Part shown: positions 23,306 through 30,750 of the stretch, in pieces | Numbering within the stretch: position 1 is the first letter of the stretch | Layout of the letters: every line of letters starts with the position of its first letter | Source: a virus | Length of the DNA: 34,387 nt | Reading direction: 5' to 3' (one strand) | IMG/VR virus record: IMGVR_UViG_3300042554_000972 | Coordinates: 1 to 34,387 of that record | The notes under the pieces: generated by a model | The model's input: only the letters and a program-made list of their open reading frames with translations | Told to the model about the DNA's origin: nothing | Databases searched by the model: none | Translations under genes and position numbers: made by a program

Positions 23306-24769
23306 TCAAGCTCCTGCTTCCTCGGCGGTATCTGCATCTTCTGGGTCTTCGCTTCCAGCATTATCGCCCAGTCCACCAACCAATCGATCAGCCTGTTCAG
23401 CAGATTGTAAATCCAGCCCGCCATTAGAAGTTGCCTCCAGTTCCTCGTCCACATCAAAATTATCGCCAAGGACATCGCCCTCGGCTAGCTCACGCAGGAG
23501 GGTTTCTTGGCTGATGGTGCCAGCGGTGTAAAGCGATAGCAGAGCTTGGATGTCTTGCGGTTCAAGGCGTGCGCCAAGGAAGTCACGGTTGACGTAGGAG
23601 CTGCCGGCAGCGGTGGCGTTGCCGATGAACTGCGCATGAAACTGCAGGCAGTTATCAATGAGGTCCTGCACGTTCTGTGCAATCACCATCATGGTGCTGT
23701 CACCCTGGCTACGGTCAAGCCGCTTCGCTTCTGCAGTTTCGGCGCTGAGCTTCTGCCCCAAGACTGCTGACAGCCCTAGCTCGTTGATCTGCTGTGCCAG
23801 TTGCTCTAAGCGGCGGAACTGTGCTTCAAAGCTCTTGCCCTGCGGTTCGATGTACTCCGCACGACCATCAGCAGGAAATGCAATCGCCTCACCAGGACCG
23901 GCGCTTACTTCCTCTGCAGCAGACGGGAAGCCATAAAACGCCAGCATCGGCACGGCGCTGATATGCAGTTGGTTGTCTAGGTCTGACTGGATCTGGTAGG
24001 TCTTGAGGTTTAGCTCGGCAATGTCCTCAAGCGGTGGGCGCGATTCCAGGAACCCATGCCGCTGGGCGTAAGCAACGCTGAACGGGATCTGGGATAAGCT
24101 GGTCCGTCCTTCGTCTACCACGCTGAAATCGCCGGTGGCATTCTGCCGATGCAACTGGTACTCACCAGGCGTTAGCACCCGCACCTGCTGCACTTCTTTT
24201 TCGCCGTAGATGCCGTCAGGTATTGTCACAATCTCTGACAGCCTGAGCTGTGTCAGGACTTGTTTGCCTTCCTGTTGTTCAGTGCGCCAGCCAAGGATCT
24301 GCCGTGGCGTGTACGTCACCCAGTAAGGTCTACCCCCATCAGACGGTGCATCCACCAAGACACCAACGTGCCCATAACGGACCATCTTGCGGGTTGTTTC
24401 ATAGGTCCAGACGTTGAGGTCATTGCCTTGCAGGTCAACGTCAAACAACTGCTCACGGATAATGTCGGCAGTGTCGTCAAGCCGCACGGGCTTGCGGGTT
24501 AGCATCCCAGCCATCATGCGCTCAAGGCGCTGATAAAAGGGCGGCACCACGCTACGAGCTAGGCGATTGTCATAGGACTCGTCCAGCTCGCGTGGTTCCT
24601 GTGGCAGGTAACGGCGATGCTTTTTGCGCATCCCGTAAGTGCCCTGCAGTAGATCCTCTATCAATATCCAGTGAGGTTCCTGCGCGAACCATGCCGTGTT
24701 CGGATCGGTGACTTGCGTGACAGTCCGCTGAGCTAGCGGGCGGTCGTAAAAGTTGTATCCGCTATACAC
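23306..24769 (-). CDS. Portal protein (DUF4055-like)
   Basis: A 487-residue protein starting at GTG. It contains blocks typical of the DUF4055 portal family: LLQGTYGMRKKHRRYLPQEP, RLARSVVPPFYQRLERMMAGM, TYETTRKMVRYGHVGVLVDAP, YVTYTPRQILGWR-type, and a later helix with LSAETAEAKRLDRSQGDSTM. The portal forms the dodecamer through which DNA is packaged and ejected. The C-terminal 60 residues are acidic (EDPEDADTAEEAGA). The gene lies after the AbrB-like gene with a 29-nt gap and before the MuF gene. Confidence 0.92.
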   Translation of the reverse strand: MYSGYNFYDRPLAQRTVTQVTDPNTAWFAQEPHWILIEDLLQGTYGMRKKHRRYLPQEPRELDESYDNRLARSVVPPFYQRLERMMAGMLTRKPVRLDDTADIIREQLFDVDLQGNDLNVWTYETTRKMVRYGHVGVLVDAPSDGGRPYWVTYTPRQILGWRTEQQEGKQVLTQLRLSEIVTIPDGIYGEKEVQQVRVLTPGEYQLHRQNATGDFSVVDEGRTSLSQIPFSVAYAQRHGFLESRPPLEDIAELNLKTYQIQSDLDNQLHISAVPMLAFYGFPSAAEEVSAGPGEAIAFPADGRAEYIEPQGKSFEAQFRRLEQLAQQINELGLSAVLGQKLSAETAEAKRLDRSQGDSTMMVIAQNVQDLIDNCLQFHAQFIGNATAAGSSYVNRDFLGARLEPQDIQALLSLYTAGTISQETLLRELAEGDVLGDNFDVDEELEATSNGGLDLQSAEQADRLVGGLGDNAGSEDPEDADTAEEAGA

Positions 24770-24798
24770 AGCTTGATACGCGCAGGCTTTGGCTCAGT

Positions 24799-25116
24799 TT
24801 AAGCAGCAGTTAGCGTTACGGACTTGCGACCAATTTTGATCTCAAACTCGTCGCCGGGCTTAAAACCCATCTCCTGCACGTAACCCTCACCGATGGAGAG
24901 CTTACCGTTGAACTGCACCTTGGTCTTATAGGTCAGGCTACGACCGCGCTTGCCAGGCACGTTCATCTGCAGCCCCTTGGCTTCAAGGAGCGCCTCATAA
25001 AACTGGGTGAAGCATACCTTGTCATTTTTGACGTAACCACATTCACGAACGAGGTCTGATTTATTCAGATCGCTCAGCTCTTTTACTTTGTTGATGAGAT
25101 CTTGACCGACGAGCAT
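24799..25116 (-). CDS. Cyanobacterial-type AbrB-like regulator
   Basis: A 105-residue protein from ATG 25116; an open frame extending to 25335 covers a non-coding terminator region and is not used. The N-terminal half (LINKVKELSDLNKSDLVRECGY, then FTQFYEALLEAKG) is the helical domain of cyanobacterial AbrB proteins. The C-terminal half (GKRGRSLTYKTKVQFNGKL, GEGYVQEMGFKPGDEFEIKI) is the beta-rich AbrB-like part. Host cyAbrB proteins are global regulators of nitrogen and carbon metabolism. A phage copy could adjust host transcription or control late genes. It lies between terminase and portal, behind its own terminator/leader. It was probably acquired from a host. Confidence 0.85.
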   Translation of the reverse strand: MLVGQDLINKVKELSDLNKSDLVRECGYVKNDKVCFTQFYEALLEAKGLQMNVPGKRGRSLTYKTKVQFNGKLSIGEGYVQEMGFKPGDEFEIKIGRKSVTLTAA

Positions 25117-25152
25117 GAGTAGGCTCAAAGGTGGACAGTCGCTAGGATAGCT

Positions 25153-25189
25153 CAAAAACAGAGAAGCCCCCACTTTTGTGAGGGTTCTC
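25153..25189 (-). terminator. Rho-independent terminator after terminase
   Basis: On the minus strand the arm GAGAACCCTCAC (25178-25189), an AAAA loop and the arm GTGGGGGCTTCTC (25161-25173) form a stem of about 11 bp with one bulge and one mismatch, followed by TGTTTTTG (25153-25160). It lies after the terminase stop and before the AbrB-like start. Confidence 0.8.
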
Positions 25190-25335
25190 CTGCCCGACGC
25201 ATGTGGACCTGAACCATCCCTCGGCTCGCAGCAGCGGTTGCCCGACTTCAGTTTCAGTTGATCATGTTGCGCCGGGGCGACCGAAGTTGCTGATCGGGTC
25301 AACACGATGCACGGCAGGGGACTTCGCCGTTGCAA
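25178..25335 (-). promoter_or_regulatory. Structured leader with possible antiterminator
   Basis: The 219-nt gap between terminase and the AbrB-like gene has no gene. Just before the terminator the minus strand carries GAGGGATGGTTC (25211-25222). It can pair with GAACCCTC in the first terminator arm as GAGG/CCTC plus GTTC/GAAC with a bulge, so the two folds exclude each other. This is how attenuators and riboswitches work. No known riboswitch consensus was recognised. Confidence 0.45.
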
Positions 25336-26655
25336 TCAATATACCCTGATCCCGGTCCCCTTGCCAGCCCTTTCGTAAAGCGGGTTGAACGCCCCCAGAA
25401 CCAAGTAACCCAGTCCATCAGTCCAGTGTTCAATGCCTGCTGTTTTGTCGATGACGTAATCGTCGGCACCCTGCTTATAGGTCACGTTTTTCAGTGCTTT
25501 GATGGTGTGCTTGCAGCGCGGATGCACAAATAGTTTAAGGTGCCCATCAGCAGTGCGGATCATCCAGTTGGTGGCGTTGATCTTGTCCTTCACTGCCCAC
25601 GGCGCTTTGGGGCTAACGCAGTTGAAACCGTAACGCCTGATGATGTCGTGGTCGGTTTTCCCGGCAGAACTGGTTTTGCGTGCTGAACCAGTCGGGTCTG
25701 GATAAGCAATGATGCGACGATCTGGGAAGCGTGCTTTCAGAAGTTGGCAAACTTCATCGGTGTTGGACTGGTTGACAGATACCTCATCCCAAATGTGCAG
25801 CGTGTCACCCACTCTGCTGCCAAGAACACCCGCCATGACACTGACGTTGAAATCAGTGCCCCAGTAGATTTCTGCTCCGGTGTCTTGAACGGTCTCAGAA
25901 ATATTGTCATCACTGAAATCTGGATAAACCCTGCCGGACAAGGTTTCAAAGGATGCAAGGTACTCTTGCCGGAAGGTGCGTTCATCCAGTGTGCGACGAG
26001 CAGCTTCTACCTCCTCTGGTGGGACGTTACCACCTTGCACTGTTGTGTAACTAAAAGCCTCCCAATCGTTTTGCGTATGAGCCTGTTCCCATAAATCATG
26101 AAACCAGTTAAGTCCTGCTGGTGTCGTGATAAACCACGCCGGACCACCTTGATCAGAGAGCGCCGGACGTAAAACCATCTCCCAGGCGTCTTGTTTAACG
26201 TAAGCGGCTTCATCGACGATGAGACTGGAGAGGCTAACGCCACGAAGAGTATCTGGGTTTTCAGCCCCCTTCAATGCAATGATGCTGCCATTGCTGAGTT
26301 CAACACTTAGCTCGGACTCGTTGCGCTTTACGAGAACTTCGGCTGGAATCATTGCTTTTAACTGGCGCCAAGCAATCTGTTTTGCCATGCGGTAGTTAGC
26401 TGTGACATACCAGTTCAGGCTGCTTGGTTTTTCAATAGCCCAAGCGGCAAGTCGAGCAATGCACAGGTAAGTTTTGCCAAATCGTCGTCCAGAGCAAAGG
26501 AGCTTAAACCGTTGGTTGCTGTCCCATACATGCTTCTGAGGAACGGTCAAGCTGTTGTAAAGATCAACCGCCAAAGGCGACCAATCTTTATCAGAAGCAA
26601 CCATGACCGGCGGCTCTAGTAGCGTCCCGCCCGGTAACGCATCAAGGATGCTCAC
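25336..26655 (-). CDS. terL: Terminase large subunit
   Basis: A 439-residue protein starting at GTG (GTGA overlap with the small subunit gene). The ATPase domain has Walker A CSGRRFGKTY (residues 54-63), Walker B SLIVDEAAY (144-152) and the coupling motif ITTP (176-179). The RNase H-like nuclease domain has GTDFN with D268, AYPDPTG with D320 and EHWTDGLGY with D413. TerL powers packaging and cuts the concatemer at start and end. All catalytic residues appear intact. It is followed by a strong terminator. Confidence 0.95.
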   Translation of the reverse strand: MSILDALPGGTLLEPPVMVASDKDWSPLAVDLYNSLTVPQKHVWDSNQRFKLLCSGRRFGKTYLCIARLAAWAIEKPSSLNWYVTANYRMAKQIAWRQLKAMIPAEVLVKRNESELSVELSNGSIIALKGAENPDTLRGVSLSSLIVDEAAYVKQDAWEMVLRPALSDQGGPAWFITTPAGLNWFHDLWEQAHTQNDWEAFSYTTVQGGNVPPEEVEAARRTLDERTFRQEYLASFETLSGRVYPDFSDDNISETVQDTGAEIYWGTDFNVSVMAGVLGSRVGDTLHIWDEVSVNQSNTDEVCQLLKARFPDRRIIAYPDPTGSARKTSSAGKTDHDIIRRYGFNCVSPKAPWAVKDKINATNWMIRTADGHLKLFVHPRCKHTIKALKNVTYKQGADDYVIDKTAGIEHWTDGLGYLVLGAFNPLYERAGKGTGIRVY

Positions 26656-26975
26656 TCAAAAACCCGAGCGATGCGTGCCGCAGTGTTAATGCATCCAAGA
26701 GCAACGTGCGGCTGGTTACTCTTCCGGGCTTCCTTTTGTAAAGAGGCTAGTTGGGAGAGAAGTTCAGCTACAAAGGTTTTGCGGTCTATCTCCCAGTCTG
26801 CGCGTAAGAGTTCTCGTGCTCGTTGAATGTATTTGTCGATCATGCGAGGTTGAAGCCCCCACTCGCTAGCACCGTATTGCACGCACTCAGAGCGAGTAGC
26901 GCCGTTGGCTAAAAGGCGTGCGATGCGGTTAACGCGCAGTTCAGTTTGAGCAAGGGTAGTTCCTTTTGCTGGCAT
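26652..26975 (-). CDS. terS: Terminase small subunit
   Basis: A 107-residue protein from ATG 26975, four bases after the PLP-enzyme stop; a longer frame to 27212 lies inside that gene. The N-terminal part is an HTH-like DNA-binding region (LAQTELRVNRIARLLANGATRSECVQY), followed by WGLQPRMIDKYIQRARELL, and a helical second half (FVAELLSQLASLQKEARKS) that would form the oligomer. TerS recognises the packaging site and regulates TerL. The stop overlaps the TerL GTG (GTGA). Confidence 0.88.
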   Translation of the reverse strand: MPAKGTTLAQTELRVNRIARLLANGATRSECVQYGASEWGLQPRMIDKYIQRARELLRADWEIDRKTFVAELLSQLASLQKEARKSNQPHVALGCINTAARIARVFE

Positions 26976-26979
26976 AGTT

Positions 26980-27705
26980 TTATCCAAGGACGTTCCAGAA
27001 CAATACTTTACCTTGCGATAGTTTAGTGCATAGCTCCCATGCTTTTCTATCGTAATTACCGCAAGAGGGAAAGGGGGTATTGAATTTAGAAGACCATGAG
27101 AAGTCTTTAGGGTACTTGTGAAGCGTGACGTTAGAGGGGTAATTTTGTTTTTGATTACGAGAGGATAGACCAACGATGACGCCATGAACGGGAGTGGGGT
27201 AGAAGGCTTCACCGAGACAACGGGCTAGCATTCCTGAACCTGTGGCTGCCCATACTTGATCAACGTTACCAACCATGTTGCGGACGTTTTGCATTTGCTG
27301 AATGAAGGGTGCAGATGCTTGTGGGACGTCGAAGCCTAGTGGAAGGAAGAGAGCGTTGTTTTCAGCGGCGTATCGTTTTGCTTTGGATTGGACGTTAGAC
27401 ATGTAGCCGTAGGGTACTTGATAGATGGTGGCGCCATTTTGAAGAGCTTTTTTTTGACGTTGATGGAGGTCAGTACGTTTGGCGTAGAAGAGGGTTATTT
27501 TTGTATTTGTTCTTTGACCCCAGACTGAAAGAGCGTAAGGAGCGCCACCGCAAAAAGGACCGCCGAATACGATTTCTTTGGCGTCTTGAACCAAGTAGGG
27601 TAGGAACCTCATTTTGGAACCGCCAGGGACAAGATCATCTCTGACGATTAGAAAGCGGTCGTGTTCATCGATTATGGGTGTTGGTTGCCACCAGTTATTA
27701 GGCAT
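26980..27705 (-). CDS. PLP-dependent fold-type II enzyme, ACC deaminase/D-Cys desulfhydrase-like
   Basis: A 241-residue protein, shorter than the roughly 330 of cellular relatives. It keeps the PLP-lysine motif: VRDDLVPGGSKMRFL with K31, equal to the REDL...GGNKxRKL of ACC deaminase and D-cysteine desulfhydrase. It also has a glycine motif GGPFCGGAPYALS (48-60) and the phosphate-binding loop ATGSGML (154-160). It ends with KVLFWNVLG. Such enzymes act on the alpha or beta carbon of amino acids. It overlaps the GNAT/oxygenase fusion by 8 nt and precedes TerS by 4 nt, suggesting it works with the DNA-modification-type genes upstream, perhaps supplying or trimming an amino-acid-derived group. This pathway role is inference. 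Confidence 0.8.
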   Translation of the reverse strand: MPNNWWQPTPIIDEHDRFLIVRDDLVPGGSKMRFLPYLVQDAKEIVFGGPFCGGAPYALSVWGQRTNTKITLFYAKRTDLHQRQKKALQNGATIYQVPYGYMSNVQSKAKRYAAENNALFLPLGFDVPQASAPFIQQMQNVRNMVGNVDQVWAATGSGMLARCLGEAFYPTPVHGVIVGLSSRNQKQNYPSNVTLHKYPKDFSWSSKFNTPFPSCGNYDRKAWELCTKLSQGKVLFWNVLG

Positions 27706-28852
27706 AAGAGAGCAGCTCCCTAGTTTGAGCGTTACAGGCTACGTCTATTACTAGGTGGATTCTGTTGATTTGGCTGGTGTTTTTAACAGCGTGTGGTTTG
27801 CGGATGTCTAAGTAGAAGAGAGAGCCAGCGGCAAAGTGCTGTTGGTTTAGGGTGCCGTCTAGTTCCCAGCCAGAGAAAAGACAGCCTTGTGCAGTTTGGA
27901 GAGGAATGTGAAAGCGGGCTATTTTTCCGTTTTCCGTACCTGCATCGCGGTCGGTGATGTCAGCATGACGAGTGAGTTCCCCATTTGAAGCGCGAAGGCG
28001 CATCAAGCGTACGCGTTCTAGGTTGCCTGGAACGGAGTATGCAAGTTCCCAGATTGTGGGAAGTGCTTTAGCAGCAGCGGTGGGGGCACATTTAGCAGAT
28101 AGGCGTGAGGCGTTTTCCTGTTTCCAAGTTTTACTCATTTCTGAGGGTTTGATTATGAACTGCGGATCTGAGGGATCAAAACCTTGAAGGGCTATGGCGG
28201 TCCAAGATTGACGTTTGTTGTAAGAGCTGTAATGTTGCTCCCATGAAGGTTGGTAACTGTTGATTTCAGCAATGCAGGCATCAATGGTTGATTGAGAGGC
28301 GCCAGTACCGAGGTGCTTTAGGGCTGGGAGATCAGCGGGGTGAAGTGAGGGTGATACCCGAGCGGAAGGGTTGGTTCCTTTGATGTAGAGAGATTTTATG
28401 TCAGAAGATGCGGCAACTTTTGTTGCTGCCAGTGAGAAGCCTAAGGTTGTAGCGATAGCTGTTGCTTGTTGGTTTTCAGCGTGAAGTTCTAGCCATGTAG
28501 GGCGTGTGCCAGCTTTTGCTATGAGTCGTTCGATCAATTCTTGCAAGAGGTGTGGTGCGCCTGCTGCTGCTTTAATTTGGAGATCACCAGGGCAGATTGT
28601 AATTATGCGTTGAGCGAAGTCTGATTGCTTACTGGTTGTTTTGGCAACGCGAAAGATGGTTGCTGCTGCTATTTTGCCTGATCCATCACGTAGCCAGGCT
28701 AGGTTTCCTTGTTTATGTGCTGTAGCGATGTCGCGTTCTTTAGGGATGCCGAAAGCACCGTAAGTATGAGGTTTAAAGTCTTGCGAGAAGAGGGTTGCTA
28801 CTTGCTTGAGGAAAGCGAGGTCGTAGCCAAGAGCCCAGGCAGGATCTGACAT
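27698..28852 (-). CDS. GNAT acyltransferase-like / Asp-beta-hydroxylase-like fusion
   Basis: A 384-residue protein from ATG 28852, whose A is shared with the MTase TGA stop (TGATG). Residues 1-160 look like a GNAT domain: GNLAWLRDGSGKIAAATIF, ITICPGDLQIKAAAGAPHLL (acyl-CoA loop region), WLELHAEN, and LGF near residue 139. Residues 190-384 look like an aspartyl/asparaginyl beta-hydroxylase-type 2-oxoglutarate oxygenase: ERVRLMRLR, the iron motif H296-A-D298 (TRHADIT), H354 (RKPHAV) and R364 (INRIHLVIDV). So it may both transfer an acyl-like group and hydroxylate. Phage Mu Mom is a GNAT-fold DNA modifier, a useful comparison. The substrate is unknown; it could be DNA base, a carrier amino acid or a protein. 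Confidence 0.75.
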   Translation of the reverse strand: MSDPAWALGYDLAFLKQVATLFSQDFKPHTYGAFGIPKERDIATAHKQGNLAWLRDGSGKIAAATIFRVAKTTSKQSDFAQRIITICPGDLQIKAAAGAPHLLQELIERLIAKAGTRPTWLELHAENQQATAIATTLGFSLAATKVAASSDIKSLYIKGTNPSARVSPSLHPADLPALKHLGTGASQSTIDACIAEINSYQPSWEQHYSSYNKRQSWTAIALQGFDPSDPQFIIKPSEMSKTWKQENASRLSAKCAPTAAAKALPTIWELAYSVPGNLERVRLMRLRASNGELTRHADITDRDAGTENGKIARFHIPLQTAQGCLFSGWELDGTLNQQHFAAGSLFYLDIRKPHAVKNTSQINRIHLVIDVACNAQTRELLSYA

Positions 28853-30420
28853 CAAAGTTCACCTCCTAGTGATTCTGCGGTGAGTTTTTCACCGTATTCA
28901 GTGGATTGACCGACTGAAGGTTGCTGGTCGGCGTCTTCGTTGATTTCAGCAAAGTCGCAGTCACCGCAACGGGCTACAGCTTTGCGTGCATCACCTTTTA
29001 GAAAAACGAGGACGTTTTGGTGAGTTTTGCCTAGTTTGCGAGTTGCAGCAAAGGTTCGACCAGCGCGTAGGGGAAGGGTTCCTACTGGGGTAACGAGGAT
29101 AGCTTCGTTGTAATAGGAAAGCCCAGCATCAATAAAGGCTTGGATTGTATCGCCTACAAAGTTGTAGTAGTTGCCTTTTTTGTCGCGCACATCGCCTACG
29201 ACAAAGCAGGCAAAGGAGTCCGGTTTTAAGAGGCTACAGGCTTTGGCGATGATTTCGCGGTAGGAGGCTACGAAGTCGCTGTAGGGCAAGGTTGACAAGT
29301 CTTTGGGGTCGTCGCTGTAGACCTCAAGGTCTGCGTAAGGAGGACAAGAAAAGATCATGTCGGCTTGCACGCCTTTGCATACACGGTCGATGTTGCGGGA
29401 GTCTGTGCAGTGCCAAAGTGGCGGATTATCTGGCGTGATGGTTGCAGCTTGATCGCGGTTGGCGTCGATCTGTTCTTGCCGGAGATCGCAACCGATATAT
29501 TGGCGGTTGGTTTTAGCGGCGACGATGCCACGAACGGAGCCACCAGCAAAGGGGTCAAGGATGATGCCGTTTTCTGGAGAGAACCAGCGGTAGGCAAGCT
29601 CAGCTAAAACTGGGTCAAAGATGCTGGTGCCACCTGCTTTAGCACCGGAGGCTAGGTACTCTTCGATGATTTGCTCATCGGTCAAGCCTTGGTTTTTCTT
29701 GGTGTAGTAACCAGGCAGCATTTCAATGTTGGCAGTTTGCGTGCCATGGTCACGCATTAGAGCCTTCATTTCACGAAGTTTTTCGTCAGGCTCAAGCATG
29801 GTCTCTGACATGCCTAGCAGGTTGCCTTTTCTACCAACTTCGCTTTGGATGCCTAAGGCTATCCACTGCCGCTTGCGTTCTTGCCACCAGCCTTCACGAG
29901 CGTTGAGGATTGTGAAAGGAGCAATTCCAAAGCGATCAGAGAGTTTGGTTCCTGGGGAAGGAGCGGAGCCGTCGGTTTCGTCTTTGGCGTCTTCTAGTGC
30001 TTGGTCAAAGTCCTCAAAGGTTTCTGGTTCTGCCAAGCCAGAGAGATCGTCAACATTGAACCAAGGTTCTAAGTCGTGATCCTGGGAAAGACGGTGGAGC
30101 ATTTCACGATCCCAGTCGCTGAGATCAGCGGTTCGATTATCAGCTAGTGCTAGCCCTACTTTTTCGTCTTCTGTAAGCCCTTTACGGCGGATAGCGATGA
30201 TCTCGTCGCCTTCGCTTTCGATGATGCGAACATTTTGGATGCCTGCTGCTTTAGCGCCTTCTACGGTGCCGTTGCCAGCGAGGATACGGTTGTCTTCGTC
30301 GATGACGATAGAGCGTGCAGCGCCGTAGCGTTGCAACGATTCTTTAATGAGTTCAGCGGAGCGGTTAGTGCGCTTGCGGGCGTTTTTATGGTCAGCCTTC
30401 AGGTTGTTGATTGATGTCAC
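28852..30420 (-). CDS. ParB-like domain fused to DNA amino-methyltransferase
   Basis: A 522-residue protein from a GTG. Residues 1-100 are ParB/Srx-like: HKNARKRTNRSAELIKESL, RYGAARSIVIDEDNRILAGN, LADNRTADLSDWD. The C-terminal half is a methyltransferase: SAM motif LDPFAGGSVRG (288-298), a following acidic strand (YIGCDLRQEQ) and catalytic SCPPYADLE (358-366), the (S/N)PPY type that methylates N6-adenine or N4-cytosine. An insert with REGWWQERKRQW lies between the domains. It ends acidic. Phages often use such enzymes to protect DNA from restriction. Here it is the first of three overlapping genes that look like a hypermodification set, so it may act with them rather than simply methylate. 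Confidence 0.88.
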   Translation of the reverse strand: MTSINNLKADHKNARKRTNRSAELIKESLQRYGAARSIVIDEDNRILAGNGTVEGAKAAGIQNVRIIESEGDEIIAIRRKGLTEDEKVGLALADNRTADLSDWDREMLHRLSQDHDLEPWFNVDDLSGLAEPETFEDFDQALEDAKDETDGSAPSPGTKLSDRFGIAPFTILNAREGWWQERKRQWIALGIQSEVGRKGNLLGMSETMLEPDEKLREMKALMRDHGTQTANIEMLPGYYTKKNQGLTDEQIIEEYLASGAKAGGTSIFDPVLAELAYRWFSPENGIILDPFAGGSVRGIVAAKTNRQYIGCDLRQEQIDANRDQAATITPDNPPLWHCTDSRNIDRVCKGVQADMIFSCPPYADLEVYSDDPKDLSTLPYSDFVASYREIIAKACSLLKPDSFACFVVGDVRDKKGNYYNFVGDTIQAFIDAGLSYYNEAILVTPVGTLPLRAGRTFAATRKLGKTHQNVLVFLKGDARKAVARCGDCDFAEINEDADQQPSVGQSTEYGEKLTAESLGGEL

Positions 30421-30464
30421 GCAGAGCAGCGGTAAAGCGTTGCGGCAGCGTAAGGCAGTTTGAG

Positions 30465-30656
30465 TTACTGGTCAATCATGCCTGCGGCTTGACGTAGCTG
30501 GTTGATTTTCGGTTCAACGAGATGGTGGCTAGAGACGGTGCCACATGTTGAGCCGATGCAAACGCGGACGGAGCCATCAGCGAGCGTTTGGCAAGTCGGC
30601 TTGACGGAAGTAGCGGCAGATTCGACCAGAAAGTTCAGGCGGTCTCTCGGGGTCAT
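30465..30656 (-). CDS. Small cysteine-containing protein
   Basis: Sixty-three residues from ATG 30656, with an alternative ATG at 30689. It reads MTPRDRLNFLVESAATSVKP, then TCQTLADGSVRVCIGSTCGTVSSHHL and INQLRQAAGMIDQ. Three cysteines and a His pair could bind a metal. It overlaps the next gene upstream by 80 nt or more in another frame, so one of the two may be shortened or wrong. It looks natural in composition. No family is recognised. It lies 44 nt upstream of the MTase fusion gene. Confidence 0.5.
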   Translation of the reverse strand: MTPRDRLNFLVESAATSVKPTCQTLADGSVRVCIGSTCGTVSSHHLVEPKINQLRQAAGMIDQ

Positions 30657-30750
30657 GAGCTGAGCGGTAAAGAGCCGTGTAGTAGTCATCCCACAGTTTG
30701 AGGAGAGCTTGAATCTGCTGGTTAGAGGGTGGAGGGGTTGGTTTCTTCAT
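30577..30750 (-). CDS. 57-residue protein
   Basis: ATG at 30750, inside the end of the ribbon-helix-helix gene, and TGA at 30577. It reads MKKPTPPPSNQQIQALLKLW, then DDYYTALYRSAHDPERPPEL and CRYFRQADLPNAR: a Pro-rich start and an aromatic, charged helix. A longer open frame to 30834 overlaps the upstream gene more and is not preferred. It overlaps the Cys-containing gene downstream. No family is recognised; confidence is moderate. Confidence 0.5.
   Translation of the reverse strand: MKKPTPPPSNQQIQALLKLWDDYYTALYRSAHDPERPPELSGRICRYFRQADLPNAR

Noticed and set aside
25117-25335. 73-codon extension of the AbrB-like frame
   Set aside because: Covers the terminator and leader; composition is unlike the protein and the family starts at MLVGQDL.
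25117-25335. Possible tRNA (GGTTCAGGTCC looks like a T-arm)
   Set aside because: The T-loop lacks the required A and no acceptor or anticodon stem forms.
26976-27212. Extension of the small terminase frame
   Set aside because: Within the PLP-enzyme gene; the family-like part starts at MPAKG.
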